Below are positions 51,522-63,547 of a stretch of 64,000 nucleotides of DNA, piece after piece; positions within the stretch are counted from its first letter, which is position 1, and each line of letters opens with the position of its first letter. Source of the DNA: Malachius bipustulatus (Eukaryota > Arthropoda > Insecta > Coleoptera > Melyridae). The position numbers were made by a program, and so were the translations under genes. The stretch covers positions 7,232,014 through 7,296,013 of the forward strand of contig OU342638.1 of NCBI GenBank assembly GCA_910589415.1, in the 5' to 3' direction. Below the pieces are notes generated by a model that saw only the letters and a program-made list of their open reading frames with translations, was not told where the DNA came from and did no database searches.

Positions 51522-52398
51522 CAGGATGTCCCAGCTTATTCGAAGCGGTCTCTGTAGGCCAAACGATGGATTTTTTCCAAACAAAATTTGCAAATTCAAG
51601 TATAGAATCACAATGGCCATAATTTAAAATTATTTTGGAGTGTACAGAGTGTCCCATATGACAGTAGCATATCAAAGTTATGTTTTTTTAAATGGAATGA
51701 TCCTATGTTATTGCATTTTTAGATTGTCTGAGAAGAGAAAATAAGATTGGCGTTTACAGTTGGTGTTTAAATTCAGAAGTTTTTGAGTTATAAACAAGTG
51801 AAAATCGTCATTTTTGAAGTTCGAGGCCCTGTACAACGAAAACGGTTCAAGATAGAGAAAAACGGCTTACATGTCCCTATTTTACTTTTTCATGTACTAT
51901 CCTATGATGCAGATAAAATGTTTATACAGGGTGATAAAAAATTTGAAAAAATCTGAGATTTCTCCACGTGTCGCCAAATAAAAAAATCAAAGAAAGTACA
52001 AATGTTTCAATACCATAAGATAGTATATAAAAAGTTAAAATAGGGACATGTAAACCGTTTTTCTCTATCTTCAGTCGTTTTCGTTGTACAGGGCCTTGAA
52101 CTTGAAAAATGACGATTTTCACTTGTTTATAACTCAAAAACTTCTGAATTTGAACACCAACTGTAAAAGCCAATCTTTATTTCTCTTCTAAGACAATCTA
52201 AAAATGCAATAACATAGGAGCATTCCATTTAAAAAAACATAACTATGATATGCCACTCTCATATGGGACACTCTGTATACTCCAAAATAATTTTAAATTA
52301 TGGCGATTGTGATTCTGTACTTGAATTTTCAAATTTTTTTTTGAAAATGTCCATCGTTTGGCCTACAGAGACCGCTTCGAATAAGCTGGGACACCCTG
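51522..52398. repeat. Palindromic MITE inserted in piggyBac-like copy 2
   Basis: caggatgtcccagcttattc and its inverse bound an 877-bp palindrome with its centre near 51960 and TA duplication. Copy 1 of the host element (11536-11545) shows the empty site caaatatata. The insertion lies 27 bp before the transposase ATG. Inner words (cggcttacatgtccctattt) are related to those of the MITEs at 36.5 and 46.7 kb. Confidence 0.9.
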
Positions 52399-52425
52399 TA
52401 TACTTATTTCTCTTTTAGTTTGAAA

Positions 52426-54195
52426 ATGAGCCGAAAAGTATTTAAAAATTTGGATGAAGCCCTCGAGTATTTTTATTCGGACGACATCGAGCGTGACATT
52501 GCCCTACTTCCACCGGAAGTGGATGATCTTACCGATGAAGACGAGGGTGCCGATGATGAAATCTGCATTCCTGAGGTCGTCGATGTTCCTGGAACTGTGG
52601 AAATTCTGAATGAAGACGATCTAAGTGATGAAGAATTGGAACAAGCTGGGTCATCGACTTCCGCTCCCGGGAAAAGAAAAAGAAAACCGGAAAAACTAAA
52701 AACAAATTGGCAGAAAAATGTACCACCGCAATATGATTTTTTACAATGCAATGCCGCGTATGAAGCCAATATATTGAATATTGAACGGGATATGAAAGGA
52801 AAAACACCAGTAGAGTATTTCGACCAATTTTTCAATGACCAAGTTTATGATCTGATAGTGACAGAAACAATTCGTTATGCAAGAGAAGTGAAAACATAGT
52901 TTTACAACATCCAGCGATGAAATAAAAACTTTTATTGGGTTTTTAATATTTGCGGGATACCACACTTTGACTAGCGAACGCGACTATTGGTCAGAGGAAG
53001 AAGACTTAGGAATACCTTTGGTAAAAAACGCCATGAGTCGTAATACTTATTTGGGACTGAAAGCAGTACTTCACCTTCAAGATAATTCACTAGCCGATAA
53101 TAATCACCGAGACAAATCTTTCAAAATTCGACCTTTAGTCGATATGATAAATATCAATTTTCAGAAATGGGGAATTGCTCACGAACACTTATCAATAGAT
53201 GAAATGATTGTCCGTTACTATGGACACCACAGCCTGAAACAATTTATTCGTTCCAAGCCAATTAGATTTGGTTACAAGCTGTGGGCCATGTGTGGCAACG
53301 ATGGTTACTGCTACAAATTTAGTTTATATTGTGGAAAAGAAACAAGTGAAAATCAACCGTTAGATCCTCTTGGAACACGCGTTGTGAACAACATGTTGTC
53401 AGTTGTCGAAAGCCCCACATCACATCAAATATACTTCGACAACCTGTTCACAAGTATCCAATTATTGGTGGATTTGAGAAAAAGGGGATATCGAGCAACT
53501 GGGACTTTGCGAAATAATAGAACCACTAATGCTCCACTGATAGCTGCAAAAGAAGTTGAAAAACGTAATCGGGGGTTTCACGATTCAGTCTTTGACAAAG
53601 AGAATAAAATACTCTTGGTTAAATGGAACGACAATAAATCTGTTACCATGGCTACAAATTTTGCCCCTATTGAACCAGTGGCATCTGTACAAAGATGGAG
53701 TAAGGGTGCAAAAGCGAAGACATCGATTTCACAGCCAGCAGTGATAAACCAATATATAACAAATTTATGGGTGGTGTCGATCATCACGACTGGATGTTGG
53801 AAAAACACCATATCCCCATACGAGGCAAAAAATGGTATTGGTGTCTTCTTACCAGAATGATTGACATGTCAATTGTTAATGCCTGGCTATTGTACAAAAA
53901 AATTGAGAAAAAACCCCTGCCAATAAAAGAATTTCGCAGATCAATTGCCGTTCCTTACCTAAAACTGGGACACGGAGCCAGAGTTGCAAGAGGTAGACCT
54001 GCTTCTAACCCATCAACTTCAAGGACCAATGTGTTAACAAATGTGCGTTTTGATGGAAGAAATCCTATCATCACAAAAAGAGAGAATCAGAGGCGCTGTC
54101 AATATTCAAATTGTAAGGGAAGACCACTGACTTATTGCTCTAAATGTATGGTCACATTGTGTACTGCTTGTTTTCCCTTGTACCACACACCATAA
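52426..54195 (+). pseudogene. piggyBac-like transposase (PGBD type), two frameshifts
   Basis: Three open segments: 52426-52899, about 52905-53768, and 53767-54195, about 585 residues if joined. The N-terminus is acidic. The DDE core has Asp in LSIDEM near 53195, FDNLFTS near 53430 and MGGVDHHD near 53770. The C-terminus is a Cys-rich finger (CQYSNCKGR, then CSKCMVTLCTACF). The first frameshift near 52897 is also present in copy 1 (12036), so it predates their separation. The second, near 53757, looks like a two-base TA duplication. All three catalytic Asp survive in sequence. A ctcttttag before the ATG may be a splice acceptor for a 5' non-coding exon. Confidence 0.88.
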
Positions 54196-54230
54196 TTATT
54201 GTCCTAAATGTTTGTTTTGAAAGCTTTATT

Positions 54231-55058
54231 TAAAATTAATGGAATGTACAGGGTGTTCTACAAGCTCTATGACAAACTTTGACAGATGGTAGGTTGCTTG
54301 ATTTTAAACATATTTTTTTTAATAAACATGGGTCCGATTCGTTTTTGTTGAGAAGTTTACTGTACAGTGTAGTTTGGTTATGTTTGCAAAAATTTTTAGG
54401 AAAGAGTTAATATAGGTTTTCTCTCACCTGCTTCGGATTGTGGTGGAATGTGCATGAGATTAAAGCATCAAATAAAAACGGAAAGCGATAAACAAAAGAA
54501 AAACGCTATGATAATGCAATATCGAATCCATACTTGAAGAGCAAAAGCTTTTTATGAATTCACTAAAAAAAAAAACACACAGATTGACATTTTGCTTTGA
54601 TTTGCAGCAGGTGCAGCGCCGCTACCTAGAACTCCAATATCTGATGCTTTACCAGATCATAATACTGTTATAACGGATTAGTTAACCTACATTAATTTTT
54701 CTTACATGTCATTGATGTGATTTTTTTTTGTACACATCGACTGATTGTTACTTGTCACTCATGATCTCAATTTTAACATCTGTCACTTCCATCAGCTAGT
54801 GACGTGGAAGTCGACGTAGATGGAGAGAGGGGAAAGTTATTGATATCAAATAATCTTCAGCATCCACCATCTTGCTTTGTTCTCATCCAATCCGTCCCGG
54901 AGGATACCGCCTCACGGTGTCCGTCCGTTTTACTTGTTAAATATGTATATTTGAATATTATTAAAACTGAGGATATTTCCTTGAGTCTTCAACTCGACAT
55001 AATCGCCGGCTTTTCACTTAGTAAAGTCTTTAAATTTTAACAATTTTGAAGTTTTTAA
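54231..55058. other. Unassigned stretch between piggyBac-like copy 2 and the next MITE
   Basis: Begins with a MITE-type end (tgtacagggtgttctacaag at 54245). No gene recognised; the 78-codon ORF at 54804 has no family features. Confidence 0.35.
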
Positions 55059-56025
55059 CCCGGCATTGGTCGCTAGGTGAATTGTAACACCAGTGGTCGC
55101 TAGCGAGCGTTTCGCTCCCATGTAAAATCAACAAGCAATGTGCAATAAACGGCACTTTGAATTACAATACAGGGTGTTTGGTGATTGGACATCTAAAATT
55201 AAATTTACAAAACCGCATTAGAAGCATAAAAAAGAATTTCCAGATCAGGCGTTGTCTTTTTTTTTGGCTGAGTATTTCCTAAACAAAGTCTACCTGGAAA
55301 ATGTATTATTTTTTAATAAAACAAATAAAAATTTAAATTTAATTAAATTTTTGATGAAATTTAAATTTGGCTGTCTAAGTACTTACTGAAAAAAATAAAA
55401 TATTTATAGATGATTTAGTTTTACATTTTTGGAAATTTTTTCTGAATGAAGCCCGATCAGGACAAAGTTATTCTTTTTTATGCTCATCATGTGGTTTTGT
55501 ATAATATGAAATTTTATTTTCGCTTCCCGATCACCGAACACCCTGTATTAGTAATATTTGTTGTAGGTATTTCCAAATAAGGAGGAATAAAATTGTTAAC
55601 TTGCCCAATATAAATTTTTTTGGTAGATAACTATAGGATTTTTTTACATTAGATAACACAAACTGTTTGATTCTGAACTAATTTAACAGCCAAATGCTCG
55701 GTATACCATAAAAAGAACAAATAACTTCAGATAAAGAAATTACAGCAACCCTTGCACATGGCTAGCAGACCTAAACATAAGAGCAGTTGAGTGACATGAG
55801 TGGTCGCTAATGAGCGTTTAGCTCGCGCGGCGGCAACTGCGGTGAATGAAGCGTCCATAAAAAATAAATTTACCCGATTTTCATTACAAAATCCTTTCTA
55901 TGTTTCTTCTTAAGGCTATAAACTAAGCTAGAAAAATCGACAAGATTGTACGAGTTCAAGTAACAGAATAATTACAGTTTAAAGACAATGGTGAGCTAAA
56001 TGCTCACCTAGCGACCACTCCCGGG
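55059..56025. repeat. piggyBac-type MITE, 967 bp
   Basis: TTAA at 55055-55058 and 56026-56029 bracket the ends CCCGGCATTGGTCGCTAGGT and its near-inverse (ACCTAGCGACCACTCCCGGG). No transposase is inside, so it is non-autonomous. Subterminal words (tggtcgctagcgagcgttt and tggtcgctaatgagcgttt) repeat near each end. The ends differ from the piggyBac-like copies at 11.1 and 51.1 kb. Confidence 0.85.
55170..55545. repeat. MITE nested in the piggyBac-type MITE
   Basis: cagggtgtttggtgattgga and the inverse near 55525-55545 (gatcaccgaacaccctg) bound about 376 AT-rich bp, TA-flanked. Confidence 0.7.
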
Positions 56026-56029
56026 TTAA

Positions 56030-56535
56030 CAACGTTAATAATTGTACGCCCACGTGGCCCCACATTTTGAATAAGTATGCCTGTTTTACTGTGTACCTAA
56101 CCCTCGGACTTTCGATCTTTGTAAATAACTGACAAGTAAGTGGCACTATTTTTTGTTCTCATGACAATTATGCACATCACCTGCATTTGAGATTACAACA
56201 CCTTTTACCTTACTTTTCAGTTGTCCTGATGATGGGTGGCCTTACCCGAAACCGGTAGACAAACTCTTCTATTTATCAATTATACCCATTGACCTACCTC
56301 AATCGTTTTATTTTCACCTAATGTTCATATTGGGTATCCTATGGCCTACAACTACAAATTTTTTTTTGTGTTTTTGTATTGAGTATTTTCGCGCGCGTGT
56401 GTGTGCAGAGAGGTAAGTTAAGAATCATTTATTATTTTGTTTAATTTTAATATGAATTTTTATACCTTCCGTTTTTCTGGTTTCTGCAATTATTATTGTG
56501 TGCAATTTTTTTCTACCTCGTTTATTCCTATGTAA
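56030..56535. other. Non-coding stretch before the MULE/NOF-like relic
   Basis: Includes gcgcgcgtgtgtgtgc near 56391-56406 and AT-rich sequence. No gene recognised. Confidence 0.35.
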
Positions 56536-59172
56536 ACGAAAGATTTCAATAATGGCGGCGAAGAAAATGACAAAAAATGTTTTTTCGAACCTTTAAGCAA
56601 GGAACTTCGAAGTCATTGCCAGGAATTTTTCTGTTTCACTGACGAAGTTCCTCTTAATGTTTGCAAAGAAATTTACGAAGTTTTTCGGGGAACTTTGGTT
56701 TTTCGGAAGTTTCGTTTCCCTAAGTATTATTTATAGGCAAGTTATTGACAACAGAACATTTCGACATTATTACTTGAAATGTTCTCGTAAAGTTGTTAGT
56801 ACTTCAGTGAAAAAAGAAAAGATTGTCGACAAGTTGGCAGAAGCTTTGCAAAAAACAAATATTAATTCTTCTGACCCTATTTTGATATCTTATTCGAAAA
56901 CAAATGGTTTATATGAAATAATTTGCAACGAGTTGATATTGCCTAATAATTATAAAAACAGAAAAAGAATTAATAATTTACTAAAAAAAGGAAAGTTTTG
57001 CAACAAGACATTGAGATAAATAATGAGTCGATGATTATAAATAGTACATATGCTGACTTCAAAGACATGAAAAATTGCCCTCAATTTACGACTTCAAGTC
57101 CGAATCGATTTTCCCCTGTTCTCGAAAGTTGTATTGTCTCTTCTGAACAGCAGGGATTGAACGAATCCTCTTCACCTAAAATCTATGCCGAACATTCCCT
57201 CAGCAATAATGCAATTTCCCACAATTCCAAGACCGATATTACTCCAGAGAAGAAAGTACCTAAAAACATTTTCAACCTTCCAAGTCCCAATAAGTCTGCG
57301 AAAATATTACTTTACGGTGCCAAAAATGTTTCGATGAGATGCTACGACGCGAAAAAGACTTACAGACAGTGCAACATTTTGGAGGGTTCTTTCGAAATTA
57401 GTCAGTCGGGGTGGAAAATGATATTCCGCAAAGGGAAATTAGTGTCGAAGTATTACGCCTACGTTCTAAGGAATCGCGTCTCAAAATATGTAAACAATGT
57501 ATGCAATATAATCATTAATGTCCGTATTCATCAAACTTCAAAATATAACTCTGGGGTTATATTTTGAATTTTCTGACAGCTGATTGGTCTAATGCTCAAA
57601 CCCTACGAACGCTACGAATTTTAAACCAATCACATGTTCTAAAATATAACCCCAGGGGTTATATTTATTGATGAATACGGGCATTAGTATGTAAAATATT
57701 TGAAAAGAGAGAAATCCATAAATGTTTATGGGCGTTGCAAGGCAAGTTGTTGCAAGAAATTTAAAATAAATATACGAAACAAAATTTGTAAAGTATATAT
57801 CACTTCTCTACACTTTTGCCATAAAGTTCCGTTGACATATCAAGTACGGGAAATAGAAAGGGATTTAGTTAAAGACAAATAATTGAGGTCGGTAAAACCT
57901 TTAACAATTTAAAAAAGTACACTACTGAAAATAAAATGTAATTCAGTTGGGTCGCAATTTACAAAATATTAAATCCGATAGCACTTTGAGGAAAGTCCAA
58001 TCCGACCTTTAAAGAATCGAGATAACGACGACATTTATGACGTAATATTGTTTCAGAGAGATCACTCTGATTTTGTTAAAGAAATTAGTATACCTTTTAA
58101 TGTGAAATTGTATTCTTCGGAACAGGTGAAAATGTTAAAATATGTGTCTCAAACTGAGGGTAAGTTAGCTATCGTCCACTTCGATGCAACCGGCAGTGTG
58201 GTGAGGTCGCCACAGTTATATAAACAGAAGCGAACCTATTTTTATACTGCCGTCGTAAGTTTGAAAATTCACGTCAGGATTTATCCTACTTTTTCGATGA
58301 TATCTTCTGCTCACGATTCCAACACCATCTTCAAATTACTTAACGACTTTAGGTATTTCTGCGAAGAAGAAAACTTTTGGCCGGCATTTTCCGGTGTGGT
58401 GACTGATTTTTCATTCGCGAATATCCATGCAATTTGCAAATCGGTAAACAGGCGATCACTTGAACAATATTTACAGGTTTGTTATTGCATTACCACAGTT
58501 CAGAAAGTCAAAACAACTTCACCATTTATTCACATATATCTTTGTTGCGCCCATTTCGCCAAAATGGTTTGTAAAGACATCGACAACTGCTCTGATAATC
58601 AGGAACAGTGTGTATTTAAAGAAAAAATGATGTCTCTAACCATGTTATTGAAGTCTCTGGGTGATTTGGATTTAGTATTTAGTAATACAAAACACATACA
58701 TCTTGTTAAGTAATATAAGGTGGAACCCAGCAGTCGAGAAGGCCGAAAATTGCGTCAAAAATCTCGTAAAATTATCTGATCCACCTTTGGATTGCATAGA
58801 AACTAGTGATATAGGAGAGGAAGAGATGTACGACCGACTGAAATGTTCTGACACGTTAAGAAAATCTAGTCCATATTTTTAAAGATATTTTAATTTAGTG
58901 AATACAATTTTATCGACAACCTATTTGCTCCAATGCGGAGCTCAATATTATCTCGATAACGTCCCTTAAATAATGCTATAGTTGAAATTTTTTTCGGACA
59001 ACTGAAAAACAATATTCTGGGGTTAGGTAGAAACTTTAGATGCATAAATTTTATAAGAATTTTGAAGTCACAAATAATGGCCTTAACCATAGAGTCGAAA
59101 TTTGTAATGAGGAAAATACGTCTCACTAAAGAAGATGCTTTTTATGATGAGAAATCCTCGAAAGAATCTTAG
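56536..59172 (+). pseudogene. MULE/NOF-like DDE transposase relic
   Basis: Pieces in order: an open segment 56536-56737 (LSKELRSHCQEFFCFTDEVP); 56657-57019 (EKIVDKLAEALQKTNINSSD); 56998-57510 (SGWKMIFRKGKLVSKYYAYV); 58048-58713, the core with AIVHFDATGSVVRSP, MISSAHDSNTIFKLLNDF, GVVTDFSFANIHAIC and LCCAHFAKMVC; and 58960-59172 with NNAIVEIFFGQLKNNILG and a charged end. The spaced Asp in HFDATG and VTDFS, the CCAHF motif and the final E-FF-LKN look like a MULE/NOF-class RNase H-fold transposase. The family name is my judgement. Frame changes, stops and a MITE at 57519 show it is dead. Confidence 0.55.
57519..57684. repeat. Small MITE with CCGTATTCATCAA ends
   Basis: About 166 bp. The terminal words atgtccgtattcatcaaact and the inverse gatgaatacgggcat are flanked by TA. 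An inner ataaccccaggggttatat palindrome is also found in inverse form. It sits inside the MULE/NOF-like relic. Confidence 0.7.
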
Positions 59173-59189
59173 AATAAAAGGGAAAGAAA

Positions 59190-59765
59190 GGTTCAGATAA
59201 ACTTCGATGGATCGTCGAAGTTTCACTCTCAATTAGTGCTTTTTTCACTCACACACTGAGTAATTTCAGCTTTGAATTGAGTTAAGTTTCACTCTCAAGA
59301 AGTGTTGTTTTCACTCACACAGTGAGTAAGGTAAATTAGCTTGGAGTACCGTTTCACTCTCAGTAAGTGTTGTTTTCACTCACGCACTTAGTATAAAATC
59401 AGTTCGTGTAGACTTGTAGAGGATATCTTCACCCTCAGGAAGTGTTGCTTTCACTCGCATACTGAGTGTAATTTAAGTTACATTTGAGTACAATTTCACT
59501 CTTAGTAAATGCTGTTTTCACTCGTCCGGTGAGTGGAGTTGCAATTCGAGTTGAGTACAATTTCACTTTTAATAAGTGCGGTTTTACTCACATAGTGCGA
59601 GTAAAATTTCAGTTTGGTTTTCACTCTACCCAGTTAGTGAATTTTTTCACTTAAGTACATTTCCGTTTACTCAATTGAAAGAGTTAAATTTTTCACTCAA
59701 AATGAGAGTGGACACGTTTTTACTCCGATTTTGAGTGAAATTTCACTCAAAATTTTTTACAGTGT
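59190..59765. repeat. Tandem array of about 60-70-bp units with CACTCACNCACTGAGTAA palindromes
   Basis: About eight imperfect units share tttcactctcaagaagtgtt and ttttcactcacacagtgagt. Each contains an inverted ACTCA...TGAGT core. The array starts right after the MULE/NOF-like coding relic and ends at ttacagtgtaataac. In foldback/NOF elements the termini are built of such tandem repeats, so this may be one terminus of that transposon. Confidence 0.7.
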
Positions 59766-59858
59766 AATAACGTACAACTGCAGGTAATAAAATATAATCC
59801 ATACACAAAAGGCCTTTTTAAAAGCAGCCGTTCCCACATATCGGCAATAGGCGCAGGT

Positions 59859-60886
59859 GTGCGACTGCCGACAAGTCGATGCATGTCAGGTCGAGGTAGC
59901 AGGCCACCTGTGTCGATTGTGGAATTCGGAAAATCGAAGCTTGTAGTAAGTCCAAACTCACGGTCTCATTCCAGGTCCCCACCGAGAGAAGCGTCGCCTG
60001 ATAAAACAGCGCCCCCCCAAAATGACCTTTCGCAGCCACCGCCCAGCGATGAAAAGAGCGAGAAAATCCGCCGATCATCCTGAGGGACACGGAGGGCTGG
60101 ACGCAGCTCTCAGCGGAGTTGAGGCGCCGAGGATTAAACATCCTCAAGGCCACAATGACGCGAGAGGTCATCAGACTCCACCCCCAGCGAGCCAGCGACT
60201 TCAGGGGCACCATCAAGCTCCTCAACGAAGCGAGACGGGCCTACCACACGTACCAGCTCCCGGAGGAGAAGGTACTTAAAGTGGTCATCCGAGGGGTCCC
60301 GCTGTCGACTACCAGCGAGACCGTCATCGACGATCTCAAACAGCCGGGCTTCCACCCAGTCGCAGCTCACCGGATGCTCCGAGGACGGGAAAGGCAAGCG
60401 ACCCCGCTTGTCCTGGTTCAACTGCTCCGCACCGAGACGAGGATCTTCAAGGACCTGCGAATCATTGACTCCGTGATCGTGAGGACCGAGTCCCTGCGGA
60501 AGCAGAGCAGCGTCGGCCAGTGCCGCCGTTGCCAGCGCTACGGTCATGCAGCCAGCCGCTGCACCGCTCCCCGCGTCTGCGTGTCCTGCGCCGGCAACCA
60601 CGACAACGGACCCTGCCCCAGGAAGAAGGATGAACAGGCCTCCACCATTGCTTCCAGGAAGCCAACGCAGGCGACGGCGAAGCCCGCCGAAAAGCAAAAG
60701 CAGCCGACAGCGAAGAGGCCAGCCGAAAGGGAGACAAAGACGCCAGGCGCGCCTCGCGCCGACGAAAAAGCCAGCGACGACGCCAGCCATCAACCAGACG
60801 ACATCCTCCAGGCAGTGCTGAGGAGCATCCAGCAGCTTCAGGCGGCAGTCAAGGCCCTGGAAAAGCGACTACCCCCGAGCCGCTAA
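59859..60886 (+). pseudogene. LINE ORF1 (RRM-like region and CCHC zinc knuckles)
   Basis: A Pro/Ser-rich N-terminal segment (59859-60083) is followed, after a one-base shift near 60060, by an open frame to 60886. This frame has an RRM-like RNA-binding segment (LRRRGLNILKATMTREVI, then KVVIRGVPLSTT) and Cys knuckles (CRRCQRYGHAASRC; CVSCAGNHDNGPC). The tail is Lys/Ala/Pro-rich. It should bind the element RNA. The stop TAA overlaps the ORF2 start by one base (TAATG at 60884-60888). Confidence 0.75.
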
Positions 60887-63003
60887 TGCCAGACACCAGA
60901 CGGAAACCAACATCCCTACAAGTCGCCGTCTGGAACTCCACGACGCTGTTGCCGAGAAAGCTGGAGTTCGAGGAATTCCTCAGCCACCACGACGTGGACG
61001 TCGCCCTCGTGTGCGAGACAAACCTCCAGCCAAACCGCAACCTGAAGATTCAGAACTTCGAGATCCACCGCAGAGACAGGAGCAACGAGAGAGGAGGAGG
61101 GACCGCGATCATCGTCAAGAAGTCCATTGACCACTACTCCGTCCCGCTACCGCAAACCACCCACCTGGAAGCCAACGCCATCGTCATACGCACTGCCACC
61201 GCGGGCGAACTGCGCCTCGCAGCAGCGTACAACAGGCCAGGCAGAACGGTGCTCGCAGAGGACCTCGAAGCCATCTTCAGCGCAGACATCCCGACAATCC
61301 TAGCCGGTGACTTCAACGCCAAACATCCAACATGGCACAGCAGAGTCACCAACGCGAGAGGTAAGGTAATCCGTTCCTTCGTGAACGCTAACCACCTCTT
61401 TGTTCTAGGAACACCCGAACCGACCCACTAGTGCCCGATTGGACGACCAGACGTCATCGACATAGCCATCGTCAAAGACGTCACGCTGGCGCAGCATCTC
61501 ACCGTCGTGCCGGAGCTCAGCTCCAATCACGACCCTCTCCTGCTCCATCTAGGGGCGGAGGCGGACCCAACCCTCGCCGACAAAATCCAGCGGACCACGG
61601 ATTGGCCAGCCTTCACAGATCACCTACGGCGGACACTGGGGCCGATTCGCCCGATCGAATCGACAGACCAGCTGGAAGACACCGTAGCGGACCTGACGCT
61701 GAAAATCCAAACCTCCATGGAGGCGGCGACGAAGGTGAGACAGCAGCAACAGCGCAAACCCCGACTACCGACTCGCATCAGGGAGCTGATCAGAGCCAAA
61801 CACCGAGCCAGACGCAGAGCCCGCACTACGATGAACCCCGACGACAAGAGGGAAGCAACCGTCTCAACGAGGAGGTTAAGCAAGCTCTCGCCGACCTGAG
61901 GGACGAACAATGGCAGGCCAAACTGGAGACGCTCTCGACCGAGGACAACGCCGTGTGGAGGATGGCAAGGGCATTGCGGTCCGACCGCAGGCCAGTGGTC
62001 GTTCTGCACGGACTCCAAGGCCTGGCATACACCCCCGAGGACAAAGCGGAAACTCTCGCCGACCAACTCGAGAGACAGTGCAGCCCAAACTACGAGAACG
62101 CCGACCTGGACTTCATCGACCAGGTAAACCGTTCTGTTAGCAGGCTGTTTCAGGTCCCCTCAAACGAAGTCATCACTCCAACGACACCGGAGGAAATCGA
62201 GGGAATCATCAGGTCCAGGCGCAGCAGAAATGCTCCCGGCCCAGACGCGATCAGCAACCTGGCGCTGAAAAACCTCCCGAAGAAGGCGACCACGGCGCTG
62301 GTCAACATCACCAACGCCATGCTCCACCACTTCCCCGCTGAGTGGAAGCGCGCCGACGTCATCTTCATCCCGAAGCCGAGCAAGGACCACACGTTCCCCC
62401 AGAACTACCGCCCGATCAGCCTCATCTCCACGGTGGGAAAGATCGCGGAGGGTGAGATTCTGGCGAGACTGAGAACATCGGTGAAGGAGAAGAAGCTAGA
62501 GCAGTTCGGCTTCCGGGAGAAGCACTCCACGGTCCAGCAGATCCTCAGAGTCGTCGAGCACGCCACCGAAGGCTTCAACCGCAACCAGGTCACGGGCGCA
62601 GTGTTCCTGGACGTGGCGAAGGCCTTCGACAAAGTCTGGCACAAGGGACTTATTTTTAAGCTCCTCAACGCCGGACTCGAGCGGTCGATGGTTCAGCTCC
62701 TCCACTCGTACCTGCGAGCCCGCAGAGCACGAGCCAAGCTGGGAGAAACTGCTTGGCTGGGGATCCCTGCTCTCCCCCCTACTATATAGTTTGTATGTTT
62801 CAGACATCCCCAGGACGCCAAACACCGAGATAGCCCTCTACGCCGACGATACAGCATTCCTCACCAGATCGTGGAGCCCAGAGGTGCCACCAGGCGCCTC
62901 CAGGAAGCCCTGGACCAGTTGGAGGACTGGTTCTCGAAGTGGAGGATCGAGGTGAACGCGGAGAAGAGCGCGGCCATCCTGTTCACCAAGCGGAAGAAGT
63001 CAC
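60886..63003 (+). pseudogene. LINE ORF2 (endonuclease-RT), interrupted and truncated
   Basis: From ATG 60886: endonuclease motifs VAVWNSTTL, LVCETNL, AAAYNRPG, ILAGDFNAKH and, after an in-frame TAG at 61429-61431, GRPDVIDIAIV and SSNHDPLLLH. Reverse transcriptase motifs SRNAPGPDAIS near 62222, NYRPISLIST near 62404, AKAFDKVWH near 62619, GSLLSPLLYSLYVSDIP near 62762 and LYADDTAFL near 62838. Frameshifts lie near 61860, 62760 and 62875. Coding similarity ends at about FTKRKKSP (62980-63003), before the thumb region. It is a jockey-clade-like element. Confidence 0.82.
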
Positions 63004-63005
63004 CG

Positions 63006-63547
63006 TGTAACATGCTAGATTACATGTTCCAGTTTTCCTTTTGTTCTTGTTTGATTGTCGTTTGTTCAAATTTAAATTGTTTCCCGGTACAGTATTTTCA
63101 GTATTTTGAGTTGCCTCAAGCCGACGCTGTCCATACTATTCTATCTTCGCGTTCGCTTGCCTTCGGCGACGGTCGTAGTCCGCCGCGATGTTTATCGCTT
63201 TAATATTATTGTAACCGGTGAATCGAGTCCTTTTCTCTACCGCTCGAGCTGGAAACAACATCTTCTACGCTACGAGTTGGCTTTTCTGCGAATTACCTAA
63301 TGCATGGGTACCTAAAACTTATTTAATTAATTTATAACTTCTTGTTAGTTCACCTCGATTGCCTGGTAAGTCTTTACTTGTTGTAATTTATCTCAATTAG
63401 CAATTAATAACTTATTATTTGTAGCGGTGCCTGCGATCGTGTTTAAAATTACATTTGTTTTATCTGCTTTGCGCTGATTGTCGATTTTGACATGCATTCC
63501 TGTAATGATTGTTAAGTACAGTATTGTTTTTACATCATTATTATTAT
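63006..63547. other. Unassigned stretch
   Basis: Mixed composition. No gene or repeat end recognised between the LINE break and the MITE. Confidence 0.4.

Larger units (their letters stand above)
51108..54230 (+). mobile_element. piggyBac-like element, copy 2
   Basis: Left TTAA (51104-51107) then CCCATTAGCGCCCAGTGATA; the subterminal inverted motif lies near 51450-51490. A MITE is inserted at 51522-52398, just before the transposase ATG. No right terminal repeat with TTAA was found after the coding region, so the 3' end seems lost near 54240. The right limit given is approximate. Confidence 0.85.
59818..63005 (+). mobile_element. GC-rich jockey-type LINE lacking its 3' end
   Basis: ORF1 with CCHC knuckles and ORF2 with endonuclease and reverse transcriptase are both present but frameshifted. 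The sequence stops inside ORF2 after the YADD box (near 63000), where base composition changes to AT-rich. LINE copies are usually 5'-truncated, so loss of the 3' end points to later recombination or replacement. The sequence is much more GC-rich than its surroundings. Confidence 0.8.

Noticed and set aside
52473..52965. Minus-strand ORFs in the piggyBac-like copies
   Set aside because: They lie opposite the transposase N-terminus and occur in both copies only because the DNA is duplicated.
60134..60793. 219-codon minus-strand ORF
   Set aside because: It is the GC-rich shadow of the LINE ORF1 with CCHC knuckles.
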